64,000 nt of DNA from Gillisia sp. UBA3175 (lineage in GTDB: Bacteria > Bacteroidota > Bacteroidia > Flavobacteriales > Flavobacteriaceae): contig DEXV01000003.1 in NCBI GenBank assembly GCA_002364325.1, positions 62,461 to 126,460 on the forward strand, written 5' to 3'. Positions 18,727 through 27,472 of the stretch are shown piece after piece. Positions within the stretch are counted from its first letter, which is position 1. Every line of letters begins with the position of its first letter. A model generated the notes under the pieces. The model saw only the letters and a program-made list of their open reading frames with translations, had not been told where the DNA came from and did not search any database. The position numbers and the translations under genes were made by a program.

Positions 18727-18734
18727 CAAAGTTA
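18727..18734 (-). promoter_or_regulatory. Candidate -7 box for the 62-residue membrane protein gene
   Basis: Minus-strand TAACTTTG matches TAnnTTTG 17 bp upstream of the ATG at 18710. Confidence 0.5.
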
Positions 18735-18758
18735 ACTTTTTTAAAAACGCTATCTATA

Positions 18759-19145
18759 ATGAAAAGAAGAATTGAAGCCGTAAAAGAATTTCATACTGCT
18801 TTTGGATTGGGAATGAATGAGAGACCAATTGCAGATCTTGGTGAAGCAAAGAACATGCTTCGCTTTAATTTAATGAAGGAAGAAAACGAAGAATATCTGG
18901 AGGCAGCTAATAATAATGACCTTACCGAAGTTGCTGATGCGCTTGGAGATATGTTATATATTTTATGCGGAACCATTATAGAACATGGAATGCAGCATAA
19001 AATAGAGGAGGTTTTTGAAGAAATACAACGCAGTAATATGAGTAAACTTGATGAGAACGGAAAACCAATTTACAGAGAAGACGGAAAAGTTTTGAAGGGT
19101 CCAAATTACTTTAAACCTAATATTCGGAAAATTTTGGATAAATAG
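18759..19145 (+). CDS. MazG-like nucleoside triphosphate pyrophosphohydrolase
   Basis: This 128-residue all-alpha NTP-PPase belongs to the MazG/PRA-PH superfamily. The metal-binding signature is visible as MKEENEEYLEA (ExxE) and EVADALGDMLYIL (ExxD), residues ~38-72. Members hydrolyse non-canonical or excess (d)NTPs to monophosphates. The C-terminal part (MSKLDENGKPIYREDGKVLKGPNY) is typical of a phage/bacterial subgroup. The frame is open from 18693, but the ATG at 18759 gives the usual MKRRIEAVKEFH start. Confidence 0.85.
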   Translation: MKRRIEAVKEFHTAFGLGMNERPIADLGEAKNMLRFNLMKEENEEYLEAANNNDLTEVADALGDMLYILCGTIIEHGMQHKIEEVFEEIQRSNMSKLDENGKPIYREDGKVLKGPNYFKPNIRKILDK

Positions 19146-19317
19146 AAATTAAAATTTTAAGAAGAATAGAATTGTAGGTAATTCCAGCTATATTTTTTAG
19201 TCAAACTGAATTTATTTCAGTTTCTATTATATCTGAGTAATTTTTTTAAATCCTGAGATAAATTATGGATGACATTCTAAAAACTGTTAGTGTAAAATTC
19301 ATGTAAGATACAAACGT

Positions 19318-19350
19318 AAAAAAGCCTTGAATTAGATCCAAGGCTTTTTT
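19318..19350. terminator. Bidirectional terminator between MazG-like gene and ilvE
   Basis: The stem AAAAAAGCCTTG/CAAGGCTTTTTT with a 9-nt loop has A and T tracts on both sides. It serves ilvE on the minus strand and could serve the plus strand. Confidence 0.85.
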
Positions 19351-19368
19351 ACAATATATAACGGAATT

Positions 19369-20439
19369 TTAGCTCACTAAATGCCTCCATCCAAACTTAT
19401 CTTCGGCAAGGTTGTATTGTATCTTCATCAATTTATCCTTAAAGAAAGATGCATAGGAGTCAGATAATTTTGGTAATTCATGTTTCTCCCCCTGATATCC
19501 AAATCCGGAAATAGGGTTAATAACCGCTGCTGTTCCAGTTCCAAAAATTTCCTTTAAGGTTCCTGCTTTGGATGCATTTATAATTTCTTGAACTGGTACT
19601 CTGCGTTCTTCAACAGTAATATTAAATTCCTTTGCCAACGTCATTAAACTCTTTCGGGTAATTCCATCCAGAATTCTATCGTTAGTAGGAGAAGTGATTA
19701 AAGTATCGCCTATTCGGAAGAAGATATTCATGGTACCAGCCTCTTCTAAGAACTGATGTGTATTAGCATCTGTCCAAATAATTTGTTGGTAACCTTCCTC
19801 TTTTGCAAGATTTGTTGGGTAAAATTGCGCCCCGTAATTTCCAGCTGCTTTCGCAAATCCTACACCACCATCTGCTGCTCTGCTATATTTTTCAGAAAAC
19901 TTTACACGAACTTCGCCATTGTAATAAGATTTAGCTGGAGAGCAAATAATCATAAATTTATAGGTGGTTCCAGGGGAGGCTAATACTCCCGGTTCAGTAG
20001 CAATAACAAAAGGTCTTATATATAATGAGTTTCCAAATCCTTTCTTGATCCAATCCTTTTCTAATTTTAATAATGCTTCTAAAGCATTAAAAAAGTGCTC
20101 TTCAGGAAATTCAGGAATGGCAAGTCTATTTGCAGATTTGTTAATTCTTTTAAAATTTTCATCCGGTCTAAAAAGCCAGATCTTGTCAGAATCATCTTTA
20201 AATGCTTTCATTCCTTCAAATACTGCCTGACCATAATGAAAAACCTTAGCAGAAGGTTCTAAAGAAATAGGACCATAAGGAACTATTTTGGGAGATTGCC
20301 AAGCACCATCCTCATAATCACAAGTCATCATATGATCTGTAAAAGTGTGCCCGAATTTTAAATTTTCAAAATCTATTGAATCTATTTTAGAGGAAGGGGC
20401 TCTTTTTATATCAATATCGATGGTTGCATCGTTTTTCAT
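19369..20439 (-). CDS. ilvE: Branched-chain amino acid aminotransferase
   Basis: This is a PLP-dependent fold-type IV transaminase that makes or degrades Leu, Ile and Val; 356 residues from the ATG at 20439. Visible features are FHYGQAVFEGMKAFK (substrate loop), RPFVIATEPGVL, the PLP Lys in FAKAAGNYGAQF, QFLEEAGTMNIFF (PLP-phosphate contacts) and LDGITRKSLM. The frame extends to a TTG at 20460, but a promoter-like box at 20458-20465 overlaps that codon, so 20439 is preferred. It is monocistronic and divergent from mnmD. Confidence 0.95.
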   Translation of the reverse strand: MKNDATIDIDIKRAPSSKIDSIDFENLKFGHTFTDHMMTCDYEDGAWQSPKIVPYGPISLEPSAKVFHYGQAVFEGMKAFKDDSDKIWLFRPDENFKRINKSANRLAIPEFPEEHFFNALEALLKLEKDWIKKGFGNSLYIRPFVIATEPGVLASPGTTYKFMIICSPAKSYYNGEVRVKFSEKYSRAADGGVGFAKAAGNYGAQFYPTNLAKEEGYQQIIWTDANTHQFLEEAGTMNIFFRIGDTLITSPTNDRILDGITRKSLMTLAKEFNITVEERRVPVQEIINASKAGTLKEIFGTGTAAVINPISGFGYQGEKHELPKLSDSYASFFKDKLMKIQYNLAEDKFGWRHLVS

Positions 20440-20759
20440 TACATCTGTTTTAGATTGCAAATTTACCGAAATTAAAACAAAATCAAAGTTACATCGATTG
20501 AAATTATTAACAGCTGCTATAATATTTACAAAAATCGTAGGTTAATATTATGAATTTCTAAAATAATAGTTAATTTTCGTGTCATTTCAATATTAAATAG
20601 CCAAAATATTGTAAATCGTTAATTTCTAGGCTATTTGCTAATATATCATATAATTTTAATTAAAATTACCTGAGTGTTTGGACTTTATGAAGTAGTTTTT
20701 GTAAAGTTTTAGGTCCAACCATATTAATTGCATTAATTTTACAATACAATATTTTAGAT
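20440..20759. other. Shared ilvE-mnmD intergenic region
   Basis: About 320 bp of AT-rich sequence lies between the two divergent genes. It holds the ilvE promoter and a TAGATTTG box at 20755-20762 next to mnmD. No further gene, repeat or convincing hairpin was seen. Confidence 0.6.
20458..20487 (-). promoter_or_regulatory. ilvE promoter, Bacteroidota type
   Basis: On the minus strand the -33 TTTG (20484-20487) and the -7 TAAATTTG (20458-20465) are separated by 18 bp, close to the Bacteroidota consensus. It lies 19 bp before the ATG at 20439. Confidence 0.65.
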
Positions 20760-21437
20760 TTGAAAAGAGAAATAATGATCACCGGAGATGGTTCCTCTAC
20801 TATCCATATCCCAGAGTGGAATGAACAATATCATTCTAAACACGGAGCGCTTCAAGAAGCTAAACATGTATTTATCCATACTGGTTTAATACCTTATCTC
20901 ACAAATTTCAAAAAAAATGAGATCTGTATCTTGGAAATTGGATTTGGTACCGGACTAAATGCCTTGGTGACTTGGGAAGAAGTATTATTTAAAAATACCA
21001 GCATAAATTATACTGGAATTGAGGCTTATCCTGTAGAACAGGCGGAAGTTGAAAAATTAAATTTTGTTGAAGTTATTAAAGATCCGGAAGCTGAAAGTTT
21101 CTTTAAAGATATCCATGCATCCATTTGGGAAAAAGAAGTGAAGATTACTCCAAACTTTAGACTTACAAAACAAAAGAAGTTTTTTCAAGATATTGAAGAT
21201 GAGGAATTGTATGATCTAATTTATTTTGATGCTTTTGGAGCAAGAGTACAACCAGAGCTTTGGACAGTAGAAATTTTTAAGAAAATGTTTAATGCTTTAA
21301 AGCCGAATGGAGTATTGGTTACATATGCTGCGAAAGGCAGTGTTAGAAGGGCTATGCTTGAAGTTGGCTTTGGAGTAGAGCGTCTGCCTGGACCTCCTGG
21401 AAAGAGAGAAATGTTAAGAGCAACAAAAATTATATAA
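20760..21437 (+). CDS. mnmD: tRNA 5-methylaminomethyl-2-thiouridine methyltransferase MnmD
   Basis: This SAM-dependent enzyme completes the mnm5U34 modification in tRNA anticodons and corresponds to the methyltransferase half of MnmC (here stand-alone, 225 residues). Visible features are WNEQYHSKHGALQEAKHVF near the N-terminus, motif I ILEIGFGTGLNAL, IYFDAFGARVQPELW, and the conserved end KPNGVLVTYAAKGSVRRAM...GFGVERLPGPPGKREM. The TTG start gives MKREIMITGDGS, as I recall for relatives. A -7-like TAGATTTG overlaps this TTG, so an ATG at 20775 is the alternative. Confidence 0.9.
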   Translation: MKREIMITGDGSSTIHIPEWNEQYHSKHGALQEAKHVFIHTGLIPYLTNFKKNEICILEIGFGTGLNALVTWEEVLFKNTSINYTGIEAYPVEQAEVEKLNFVEVIKDPEAESFFKDIHASIWEKEVKITPNFRLTKQKKFFQDIEDEELYDLIYFDAFGARVQPELWTVEIFKKMFNALKPNGVLVTYAAKGSVRRAMLEVGFGVERLPGPPGKREMLRATKII

Positions 21438-21506
21438 TTAAAGCTGTTAAAGCTAGTGAAATAGTTAGCTAAGGCGGAATCCTCTAAGTATATTGCTAAT
21501 AAAAAA

Positions 21507-22412
21507 ATGCGAGTCTTAATTACAGGTGCTACCGGTTTAGTAGGTTCGAATGTTTCTAAGAAATGTTTAGCCAAAGGTTATGAGGTAAATTATCTTACCA
21601 CGAGTAAAGAAAAGGTCAAGCAAAAGGAAAACTATAAAGGGTTTTTTTGGGATCCCGAAAATAATGTAATTGATGATGAATCTTTAAACAAGGTTGATGT
21701 AATTATTCACCTAGCAGGAGCAAGTATCGCTAAAAGATGGACAAGTAGTTATAAAGAAGAAATTATTAATAGTAGAGTGGATACTGCAAATCTTCTTTTT
21801 AATAGATTAAAAGCTACCAACCAGTCAATAAAGCAATTTATCTCCGCCAGCGCTATAGGAATCTATCCAAGTTCTTTGCAGAATCTTTATAAAGAGGATG
21901 ATTCCAGGATCGACGACTCGTTTCTCGCTGAAGTTGTTGAAAAATGGGAAACAGCTGCCGATCAGTTTAAAAGTCCGCAAACAAAAGTTGCAAAAGTACG
22001 CACCGGCTTAGTGCTGTCTAAAAAGGGTGGTGCCTTACAAAAAATGAAGGAACCTGCCGATTTAAACCTAGGCGCAGGATTTGGTTCAGGGAAGCAATGG
22101 CAATCTTGGATCCATATCCAAGACCTTTCCAATATGTATCTATTTATCTTAGAGAACTGCTTAGAGGGAATTTATAATGGCGTAGCTCCTAACCCAGTAA
22201 CTAATAATGAATTAACAGAAGGTATTGCTAAGCAATTAGACAAAAAGATTTGGTTGCCCAATGTTCCAGCGATTGCTTTAAAAGTGGCGCTTGGCGACAT
22301 GTCTACAGTTGTATTATCTAGTCAATTAGTGAGCTCCGATAAAATAGAAGAGTCTGGATTTGAATTTAGATATAAGAATTTATCTAAGGCGTTAGAGAAC
22401 TTATTAAAATAA
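21507..22412 (+). CDS. TIGR01777-type SDR epimerase-like oxidoreductase
   Basis: This is a 301-residue extended short-chain dehydrogenase of the TIGR01777/YfcH group. The NAD(P)-binding motif is VLITGATGLVGSNV (residues 3-16). VIIHLAGASIAKRWT follows, then the family-typical SASAIGIYPSS (YxxxK-like region degenerate) and the C-terminal DUF1731-like domain (WLPNVPAIALKVALGDMSTVVLSSQLVSSDK). The substrate is unknown. It probably shares an mRNA with mnmD (70-bp gap) and ends at a strong terminator. Confidence 0.9.
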   Translation: MRVLITGATGLVGSNVSKKCLAKGYEVNYLTTSKEKVKQKENYKGFFWDPENNVIDDESLNKVDVIIHLAGASIAKRWTSSYKEEIINSRVDTANLLFNRLKATNQSIKQFISASAIGIYPSSLQNLYKEDDSRIDDSFLAEVVEKWETAADQFKSPQTKVAKVRTGLVLSKKGGALQKMKEPADLNLGAGFGSGKQWQSWIHIQDLSNMYLFILENCLEGIYNGVAPNPVTNNELTEGIAKQLDKKIWLPNVPAIALKVALGDMSTVVLSSQLVSSDKIEESGFEFRYKNLSKALENLLK

Positions 22413-22442
22413 AAAAGAGGCTACAATTTGTAGCCTCTTTTT
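22411..22442. terminator. Bidirectional terminator between two convergent genes
   Basis: The stem AAAAAGAGGCTACAA/TTGTAGCCTCTTTTT has almost no loop and A/T tracts on both sides. It serves the epimerase-like gene and the convergent YceI gene. Confidence 0.9.
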
Positions 22443-22463
22443 ATATTCTTCAAAAATGACGAA

Positions 22464-23132
22464 TTAAGCTTTTTTAGCTTTCAGATTGATTTCTAATTCA
22501 ATTTCATCATTTATAAATTTATCCCCTAAACCATCAAAAACAGATTTAGAACCGTAGTTCACATTCCATTTTGTACGGTCTATTGTAAATTTATCACTGG
22601 TAATTTCAATAGTATCTTCATTCATGTTAATGTTCACTGGGAACTCAACATTTTTAGTTTCTTCTTTTAAAGTAAGATTACCTTGCATCATGGTAACACC
22701 ATCGTTTTTAGTTACACCAGTAACTTCAAATTTAGCAGTTGGATATTTTGTTACATTAAAGAAATCACCTTCTTTACCTTCAACTGTTCCCATCAAGTGC
22801 TTTTCAAGACTTAATTTATCGTCACCTTCAAGATCGGTAACTATAAGAGAATTCATGTCAATTACAAAAGTTCCACTTTCAATAACGCTATCATTAGCCA
22901 TGAAATTTCCTTCTGCTAATTTAATTGTTCCTGTATGAGTTCCTGTAGGTTTTTCACCTTTCCAGTTAATTACAGATGCGGTTGTATCCACTTTAAATGT
23001 AGTAGCTTCGGCTGTAGCATTTGCAACTTCTTGTGCATCTGCAGTCTCAGCTTCTTTATTTTCGTTTTTACATCCAACAGTTGCTATTCCAATGGCAGCA
23101 ATTGTGAAAATGTTCAATACAATCTTCTTCAT
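22464..23132 (-). CDS. YceI-like lipoprotein
   Basis: This 222-residue protein has a lipoprotein signal (GIATVGC, Cys at 21) and an Ala/Glu-rich linker, then a YceI domain from ~48. That domain is a lipocalin-like barrel that binds polyisoprenoid or other amphiphiles. Typical features are DTTASVINWKGEKPTGTHTGTIKL, an FVIDMNSLIVTDLEGD block, and TIDRTKWNVNYGSKS near the end. The ligand and role are unknown. It is monocistronic, with a promoter box at 23158-23165 and a shared terminator. Confidence 0.93.
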   Translation of the reverse strand: MKKIVLNIFTIAAIGIATVGCKNENKEAETADAQEVANATAEATTFKVDTTASVINWKGEKPTGTHTGTIKLAEGNFMANDSVIESGTFVIDMNSLIVTDLEGDDKLSLEKHLMGTVEGKEGDFFNVTKYPTAKFEVTGVTKNDGVTMMQGNLTLKEETKNVEFPVNINMNEDTIEITSDKFTIDRTKWNVNYGSKSVFDGLGDKFINDEIELEINLKAKKA

Positions 23133-23157
23133 ATTAATAATATTTTTTAATGAAGCG

Positions 23158-23165
23158 CAAAAATA
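23158..23165 (-). promoter_or_regulatory. Candidate -7 box for the YceI gene
   Basis: Minus-strand TATTTTTG matches TAnnTTTG 26 bp upstream of the ATG. Confidence 0.5.
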
Positions 23166-23283
23166 CTATTCTAGAAAACACAAGCTTCATAATTTATTAT
23201 TAATTTTTTTCTGGTGACATTTTGACATTTTATAAGGATTGGCAGAAAATTTGACCTTTCAGTGAAAACAAATTTGCGCGACA

Positions 23284-23868
23284 ATGAATAAACAGAATGA
23301 GAATAATAAAAGCGAACATACAAACGAATTTAATAACGAATCTGCAAAAGACCAGTTGGAAGAACTTCTAGATGAAGCCATTGAAGAGGTGGAAGGTTCG
23401 GAAGAAGGAGATGAAGCATCAGAAACTGATGTTTTGAAAGCCGATCTTGAAAAGGAAAAAGATAAATTCTTAAGGCTTTTTGCTGAATTTGAAAATTTTA
23501 AAAGACGCACTTCGAAGGAGCGATTGGAATTGTTCAAGACCGCTAATCAGGAAGTTATGTCAGCTATGCTTCCGGTTTTAGACGATTTTGACAGAGCGAT
23601 GAATGAAATTAGCAAGGCTAAAGACAAGAATTTATTGAAAGGTGTAGAACTTATTTATAATAAATTTAAAGAAACCTTGCTTAACAAAGGTTTAGAGCCA
23701 ATGAATGTGCAGTCTGGAGATACGTTTGATGCAGATATTCATGAAGCGATCACTCAAATTCCAGCACCTTCAGATAAATTGAAAGGTAAGATAGTTGATG
23801 TATTAGAGCGCGGCTATAAGTTGGGAGAAAAAATTATTCGCTTTCCTAAAGTGGTGACAGGAAAATAA
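23284..23868 (+). CDS. grpE: Nucleotide exchange factor GrpE
   Basis: This 194-residue co-chaperone releases ADP from DnaK. An acidic, disordered N-terminus (to ~55) precedes the long dimer helix (LEKEKDKFLRLFAEFENFKRRT) and the C-terminal beta domain with FDADIHEAITQIP and KGKIVDVLERGYKLGEKIIRFPKVVTGK. An upstream TTGACC and the box CAAATTTG (near 23250-23275) may form its promoter, one base off consensus. dnaJ follows after 38 bp, the usual grpE-dnaJ pair; dnaK is not in this window. Confidence 0.96.
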   Translation: MNKQNENNKSEHTNEFNNESAKDQLEELLDEAIEEVEGSEEGDEASETDVLKADLEKEKDKFLRLFAEFENFKRRTSKERLELFKTANQEVMSAMLPVLDDFDRAMNEISKAKDKNLLKGVELIYNKFKETLLNKGLEPMNVQSGDTFDADIHEAITQIPAPSDKLKGKIVDVLERGYKLGEKIIRFPKVVTGK

Positions 23869-23906
23869 ATCATACGAGTCACTACTAAAAATTACAAAAT
23901 CACAAA

Positions 23907-25037
23907 ATGAAACAGGATTTTTACGAAACATTAGGTATAAGCAAGAGTGCTACTAAAGCTGAAATTAAAAAAGCTTATAGAAAAAAGGCTATTGAATTTC
24001 ACCCGGATAAAAACCCCGGAGATGCACATGCAGAGGAGATGTTCAAAAAAGCAGCAGAAGCTTATGAAATACTAAGCAACGATGATAAACGAGCCAAATA
24101 CGACCGTTTTGGTCACCAAGCATTCGAAGGTGGTTTTGGTGGTGGTGGAGCCGGTGGTATGAATATGGATGACATATTTAGCCAGTTTGGGGACATTTTT
24201 GGAAATAGTGGTTTTGGTGGTGGAGGTTTCTCTGGTTTTGGAGGCTTTGGCGGTGGCGGTGGTCAGCGCAGAGTTAAGGGAAGTAATCTTAGGATTAGAG
24301 TTAGTTTAACTCTAGAGGAGATTGCCAACGGAACTGAGAAGAAGATAAAAGTAAAACGCAAGGTACAAGCAGAAGGCACTACTTATAAAACATGTACTAC
24401 TTGTAATGGTACTGGGCAAGTAACCAGAATTACCAATACAATTCTTGGTAGAATGCAAACGGCGTCTCCATGTACCACTTGTGGTGGTGCAGGACAAATA
24501 ATAGATCAAAAACCTGCAGATGCAGATGCACAAGGTTTAAAAGTGAAGGAGGAAACTGTAACTATTAAAATTCCAGCTGGAGTAGAAGATGGGATGCAGT
24601 TAAAAGTTACCAGTAAGGGTAATGAAGCTCCGGGAAATGGAATTCCGGGAGATCTTTTAGTAGCTATCGAAGAAAAAGCTCACGATACCCTTCAGAGAGA
24701 AGGTGATAATTTGCATTACGATCTTTATATTAGTTATTCTGAAGCGGTTCTTGGAGCTAGTAGAGAAATTGATACCGTATCTGGAAAGGTGCGTATTAAA
24801 ATAGATGAAGGAGTGCAATCTGGAAAGATCTTACGCCTTCGGGGAAAAGGAATTTCCAATATTAATGGATATGGAAAAGGTGATCTTTTAGTGCATGTAA
24901 ATGTTTGGACGCCAAAGACACTAAATAAGGAGCAACGCGAGTTTTTCGAAAAAATGAGCACCGACGAAAATTTCCAACCTAATCCAGAGAAAAGCGATAA
25001 ATCATTTTTTGAAAAAGTAAAAGATATGTTCTCTTAA
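23907..25037 (+). CDS. dnaJ: Chaperone protein DnaJ with shortened zinc-binding region
   Basis: This 376-residue Hsp40 stimulates the DnaK ATPase. The J domain (2-70) has the HPD motif in EFHPDKNPGD. A Gly/Phe-rich linker (~75-115) follows, then the substrate-binding beta domains. The canonical zinc region has four CxxCxGxG motifs; here only two are visible, CTTCNGTG and CTTCGGAG (~residues 165-195), enough for one zinc centre. The same shortened form is, as far as I recall, usual in flavobacteria. The C-terminus is normal. It is co-transcribed with grpE and followed by a terminator. Confidence 0.95.
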   Translation: MKQDFYETLGISKSATKAEIKKAYRKKAIEFHPDKNPGDAHAEEMFKKAAEAYEILSNDDKRAKYDRFGHQAFEGGFGGGGAGGMNMDDIFSQFGDIFGNSGFGGGGFSGFGGFGGGGGQRRVKGSNLRIRVSLTLEEIANGTEKKIKVKRKVQAEGTTYKTCTTCNGTGQVTRITNTILGRMQTASPCTTCGGAGQIIDQKPADADAQGLKVKEETVTIKIPAGVEDGMQLKVTSKGNEAPGNGIPGDLLVAIEEKAHDTLQREGDNLHYDLYISYSEAVLGASREIDTVSGKVRIKIDEGVQSGKILRLRGKGISNINGYGKGDLLVHVNVWTPKTLNKEQREFFEKMSTDENFQPNPEKSDKSFFEKVKDMFS

Positions 25038-25119
25038 GAAAACTTTAGGATAATTTTTATATATTTGAAAATCACTATATTATTTAGTGATAATTTTTCT
25101 TTTTCATAGCAATTTTTTT

Positions 25120-25152
25120 CCCATCCTTAATTCAGATTAAGGGTGGGTTTTT
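25120..25152 (+). terminator. Terminator of the grpE-dnaJ operon
   Basis: The 12-bp stem CCCATCCTTAAT/ATTAAGGGTGGG (one mismatch or wobble) is followed by TTTTT. A weaker hairpin (ATCACTA/TAGTGAT) lies at about 25070-25092. Confidence 0.85.
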
Positions 25153-25251
25153 GTTTTCAGGTAGATTTCAAAATTTAAAACTTAATAAAATCTTCTTAAT
25201 GTAAAAGGGATTCTAGGCTATTTCGATATATTTACGATATAATAGACTCTT

Positions 25252-26181
25252 ATGGATAATCTTCTAGTGGCAGACAATATTTGCAAACAATTTGGAAATT
25301 TTACTGCACTAAATAATGTTTCAATCAATATTCCACGCGAAAGCATCTTTGGCTTATTAGGTCCAAATGGTGCTGGAAAAACCACATTTATTAGAATAAT
25401 CAATCAAATTACTATGCCCGACAGTGGGATGGTATATTTGGATGGAAAACCTTTGCATCCAAATGATGTGGGGCATATTGGATATCTTCCCGAAGAACGC
25501 GGACTCTATAAATCTATGAAGGTTGGAGAACAAGCTCTTTATCTTGCAAGACTTAAAGGATTAACCAAGGCCGAAGCAAAAGAAAGATTGGAGTATTGGT
25601 TCACTAAACTGGATATTAAACACTGGTGGGATAAGAAGATCCAGGAGCTATCTAAAGGGATGGCTCAAAAAGTACAATTTGTTATTACAGTGTTGCACCA
25701 ACCCAAATTATTGATATTTGACGAACCTTTTAGTGGATTTGATCCCGTGAATGCCGATCTTATTAAAAACGAAATCTTACAATTACGAGAAGAAGGAGCT
25801 ACAATTTTATTTTCTACTCATAGAATGGAAAGCGTAGAGGAACTTTGTGATTATATGGCGTTGATCCATGAGTCTAATAAACTGTTAGATGGAAAAGTTT
25901 CTGATATTAAAAGAGCTCACAAAACCAACACTTTTGAAGTAGGTATAAATCCATTCGAAGAGAGCCAACTTTTAGAAGAGTTACATAGCAATTTTAAAAT
26001 TGGCCAAGCAAAATTCAAGTCACATGCAGATGATCTTAAATTGAGAATTCAAATTAAACCTACCGAATCTCCAAACGATCTATTGCAATATTTAATCACA
26101 AAATCGCGGGTGAATCATTTTGTAGAAGTAATACCTTCTGTAAACGACATCTTCATTAAAACCGTTACAAAAAATGAATAA
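25252..26181 (+). CDS. ABC-2 type exporter ATP-binding subunit
   Basis: This 309-residue ATPase has Walker A GPNGAGKTT (~residues 38-46), a Q-loop region, signature LSKGMAQKVQ, Walker B LLIFDEPFSGFDP and the H-loop in LFSTHRMESVEE. The C-terminal ~80 residues are an accessory domain, as in NatA/YhaQ-type proteins. It pairs with the permease gene, which overlaps it by 8 bp. The substrate is unknown; Na+ extrusion is known for some relatives, and drug or peptide export is equally possible. Confidence 0.93.
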   Translation: MDNLLVADNICKQFGNFTALNNVSINIPRESIFGLLGPNGAGKTTFIRIINQITMPDSGMVYLDGKPLHPNDVGHIGYLPEERGLYKSMKVGEQALYLARLKGLTKAEAKERLEYWFTKLDIKHWWDKKIQELSKGMAQKVQFVITVLHQPKLLIFDEPFSGFDPVNADLIKNEILQLREEGATILFSTHRMESVEELCDYMALIHESNKLLDGKVSDIKRAHKTNTFEVGINPFEESQLLEELHSNFKIGQAKFKSHADDLKLRIQIKPTESPNDLLQYLITKSRVNHFVEVIPSVNDIFIKTVTKNE

Positions 26182-27469
26182 TCTAAAACTTATCATTCAA
26201 AGAGAGTATCTGGCAAGGGTAAGAAATAAGACCTTTATTGTAATGACTTTCTTGAGCCCGCTTATTTTAGTGGGTATGTTCTCATTGATCGCATATTTAA
26301 GCATGCTTAACAATAGTGAAAAACACACGATTGCAGTTAAAGATGATAGCGGCTTATTTAAAGGTGAATTTCAGAATAAAGAGGAGATAGATTTTATAGA
26401 TGTTTCTGCCATTTCTTTGGAAGATGCCAAATTATTAGTAGAAGAAAAAGATTATTACGGAGTGATCTATATTCCAGATACTCAGGATAACCTACAGTTA
26501 GCAAAATCTATAAAATTCTTTGGGAAAGAAGCACCGAGCATTGGATTGCTTCAGCAGATAGAGCGAACGATCTCTGAAAATCTTACCACCAGAGAATTAA
26601 TAGCACGTGGAGTAGATATCACTAAAATAGAATCGGCAGAAGCTAAGGTAAATATTCAAATAGAGAATTTTCAAGGGCAACGAACTTCAAAAATGTCTAG
26701 TTATATAAAAATGGTCTTTGGAGGAGCTGCAGGTTATCTTTTAATGATGTTTATAATTATCTATGGAAATATGGTAATGCGAAGTGTTATAGAGGAAAAG
26801 ACCAATAGGATTATAGAGATCATTATTTCTTCGGTTAAACCAATTCAATTAATGCTTGGTAAAATTATAGGTACTTCCCTTGCGGGGATCACGCAGTTCA
26901 CTATTTGGGTGCTTTTAGGAACTACGCTTTTATTTATAGCATCCTCTATATCCGGTTTAAATATCATGGAATCTCAACCACAAATCGAGAATTTGGAACA
27001 AGTGTCTAATGGAGAAATTCAACAATTAATCATAGATATTACCAATTTGCCCATTTTAACGCTTATCATTTCTTTTCTGGTTTACTTTATTGGTGGATAT
27101 TTTCTTTACAGCGCAATATATGCGGCTATTGGTGCGGCAGTAGACTCTGAAACGGATACACAACAATTCATGTTTCCTATAATTTTGCCCTTAATGTTGG
27201 GAATATATGTCGGTTTTTTCTCCGTAATAGAAAACCCTCATGGTACGGTTTCTACAATATTTTCTATGATCCCATTAACATCTCCCATAGTAATGTTAAT
27301 GAGAATACCTTTCGGAGTGCCTTGGTATGAATTGGCAATTTCAATAATTATTTTATTTGTGACCAACGCAGGTGTGGTTTGGTTAGCAGCAAAGATCTAT
27401 CGAGTTGGAATTCTTATGTATGGTAAAAAACCTACCTATAAGGAATTATATAAATGGATTAAATACTAG
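26174..27469 (+). CDS. ABC-2 type exporter permease subunit
   Basis: This 431-residue permease is of the NatB/YhaP type. It has an N-terminal membrane helix (~20-42), a large extracytoplasmic domain (~45-180) and then about five helices (from KMVFGGAAGYLLMMFIIIYGNMVM). The conserved cytoplasmic segment VIEEKTNRIIEIIISSVKPIQLMLGKIIG is the hallmark of this family. It is the partner of the upstream ATPase and is followed by the MscS gene after 3 bp, so the whole block is one operon. Confidence 0.92.
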   Translation: MNNLKLIIQREYLARVRNKTFIVMTFLSPLILVGMFSLIAYLSMLNNSEKHTIAVKDDSGLFKGEFQNKEEIDFIDVSAISLEDAKLLVEEKDYYGVIYIPDTQDNLQLAKSIKFFGKEAPSIGLLQQIERTISENLTTRELIARGVDITKIESAEAKVNIQIENFQGQRTSKMSSYIKMVFGGAAGYLLMMFIIIYGNMVMRSVIEEKTNRIIEIIISSVKPIQLMLGKIIGTSLAGITQFTIWVLLGTTLLFIASSISGLNIMESQPQIENLEQVSNGEIQQLIIDITNLPILTLIISFLVYFIGGYFLYSAIYAAIGAAVDSETDTQQFMFPIILPLMLGIYVGFFSVIENPHGTVSTIFSMIPLTSPIVMLMRIPFGVPWYELAISIIILFVTNAGVVWLAAKIYRVGILMYGKKPTYKELYKWIKY

Positions 27470-27472
27470 TAA

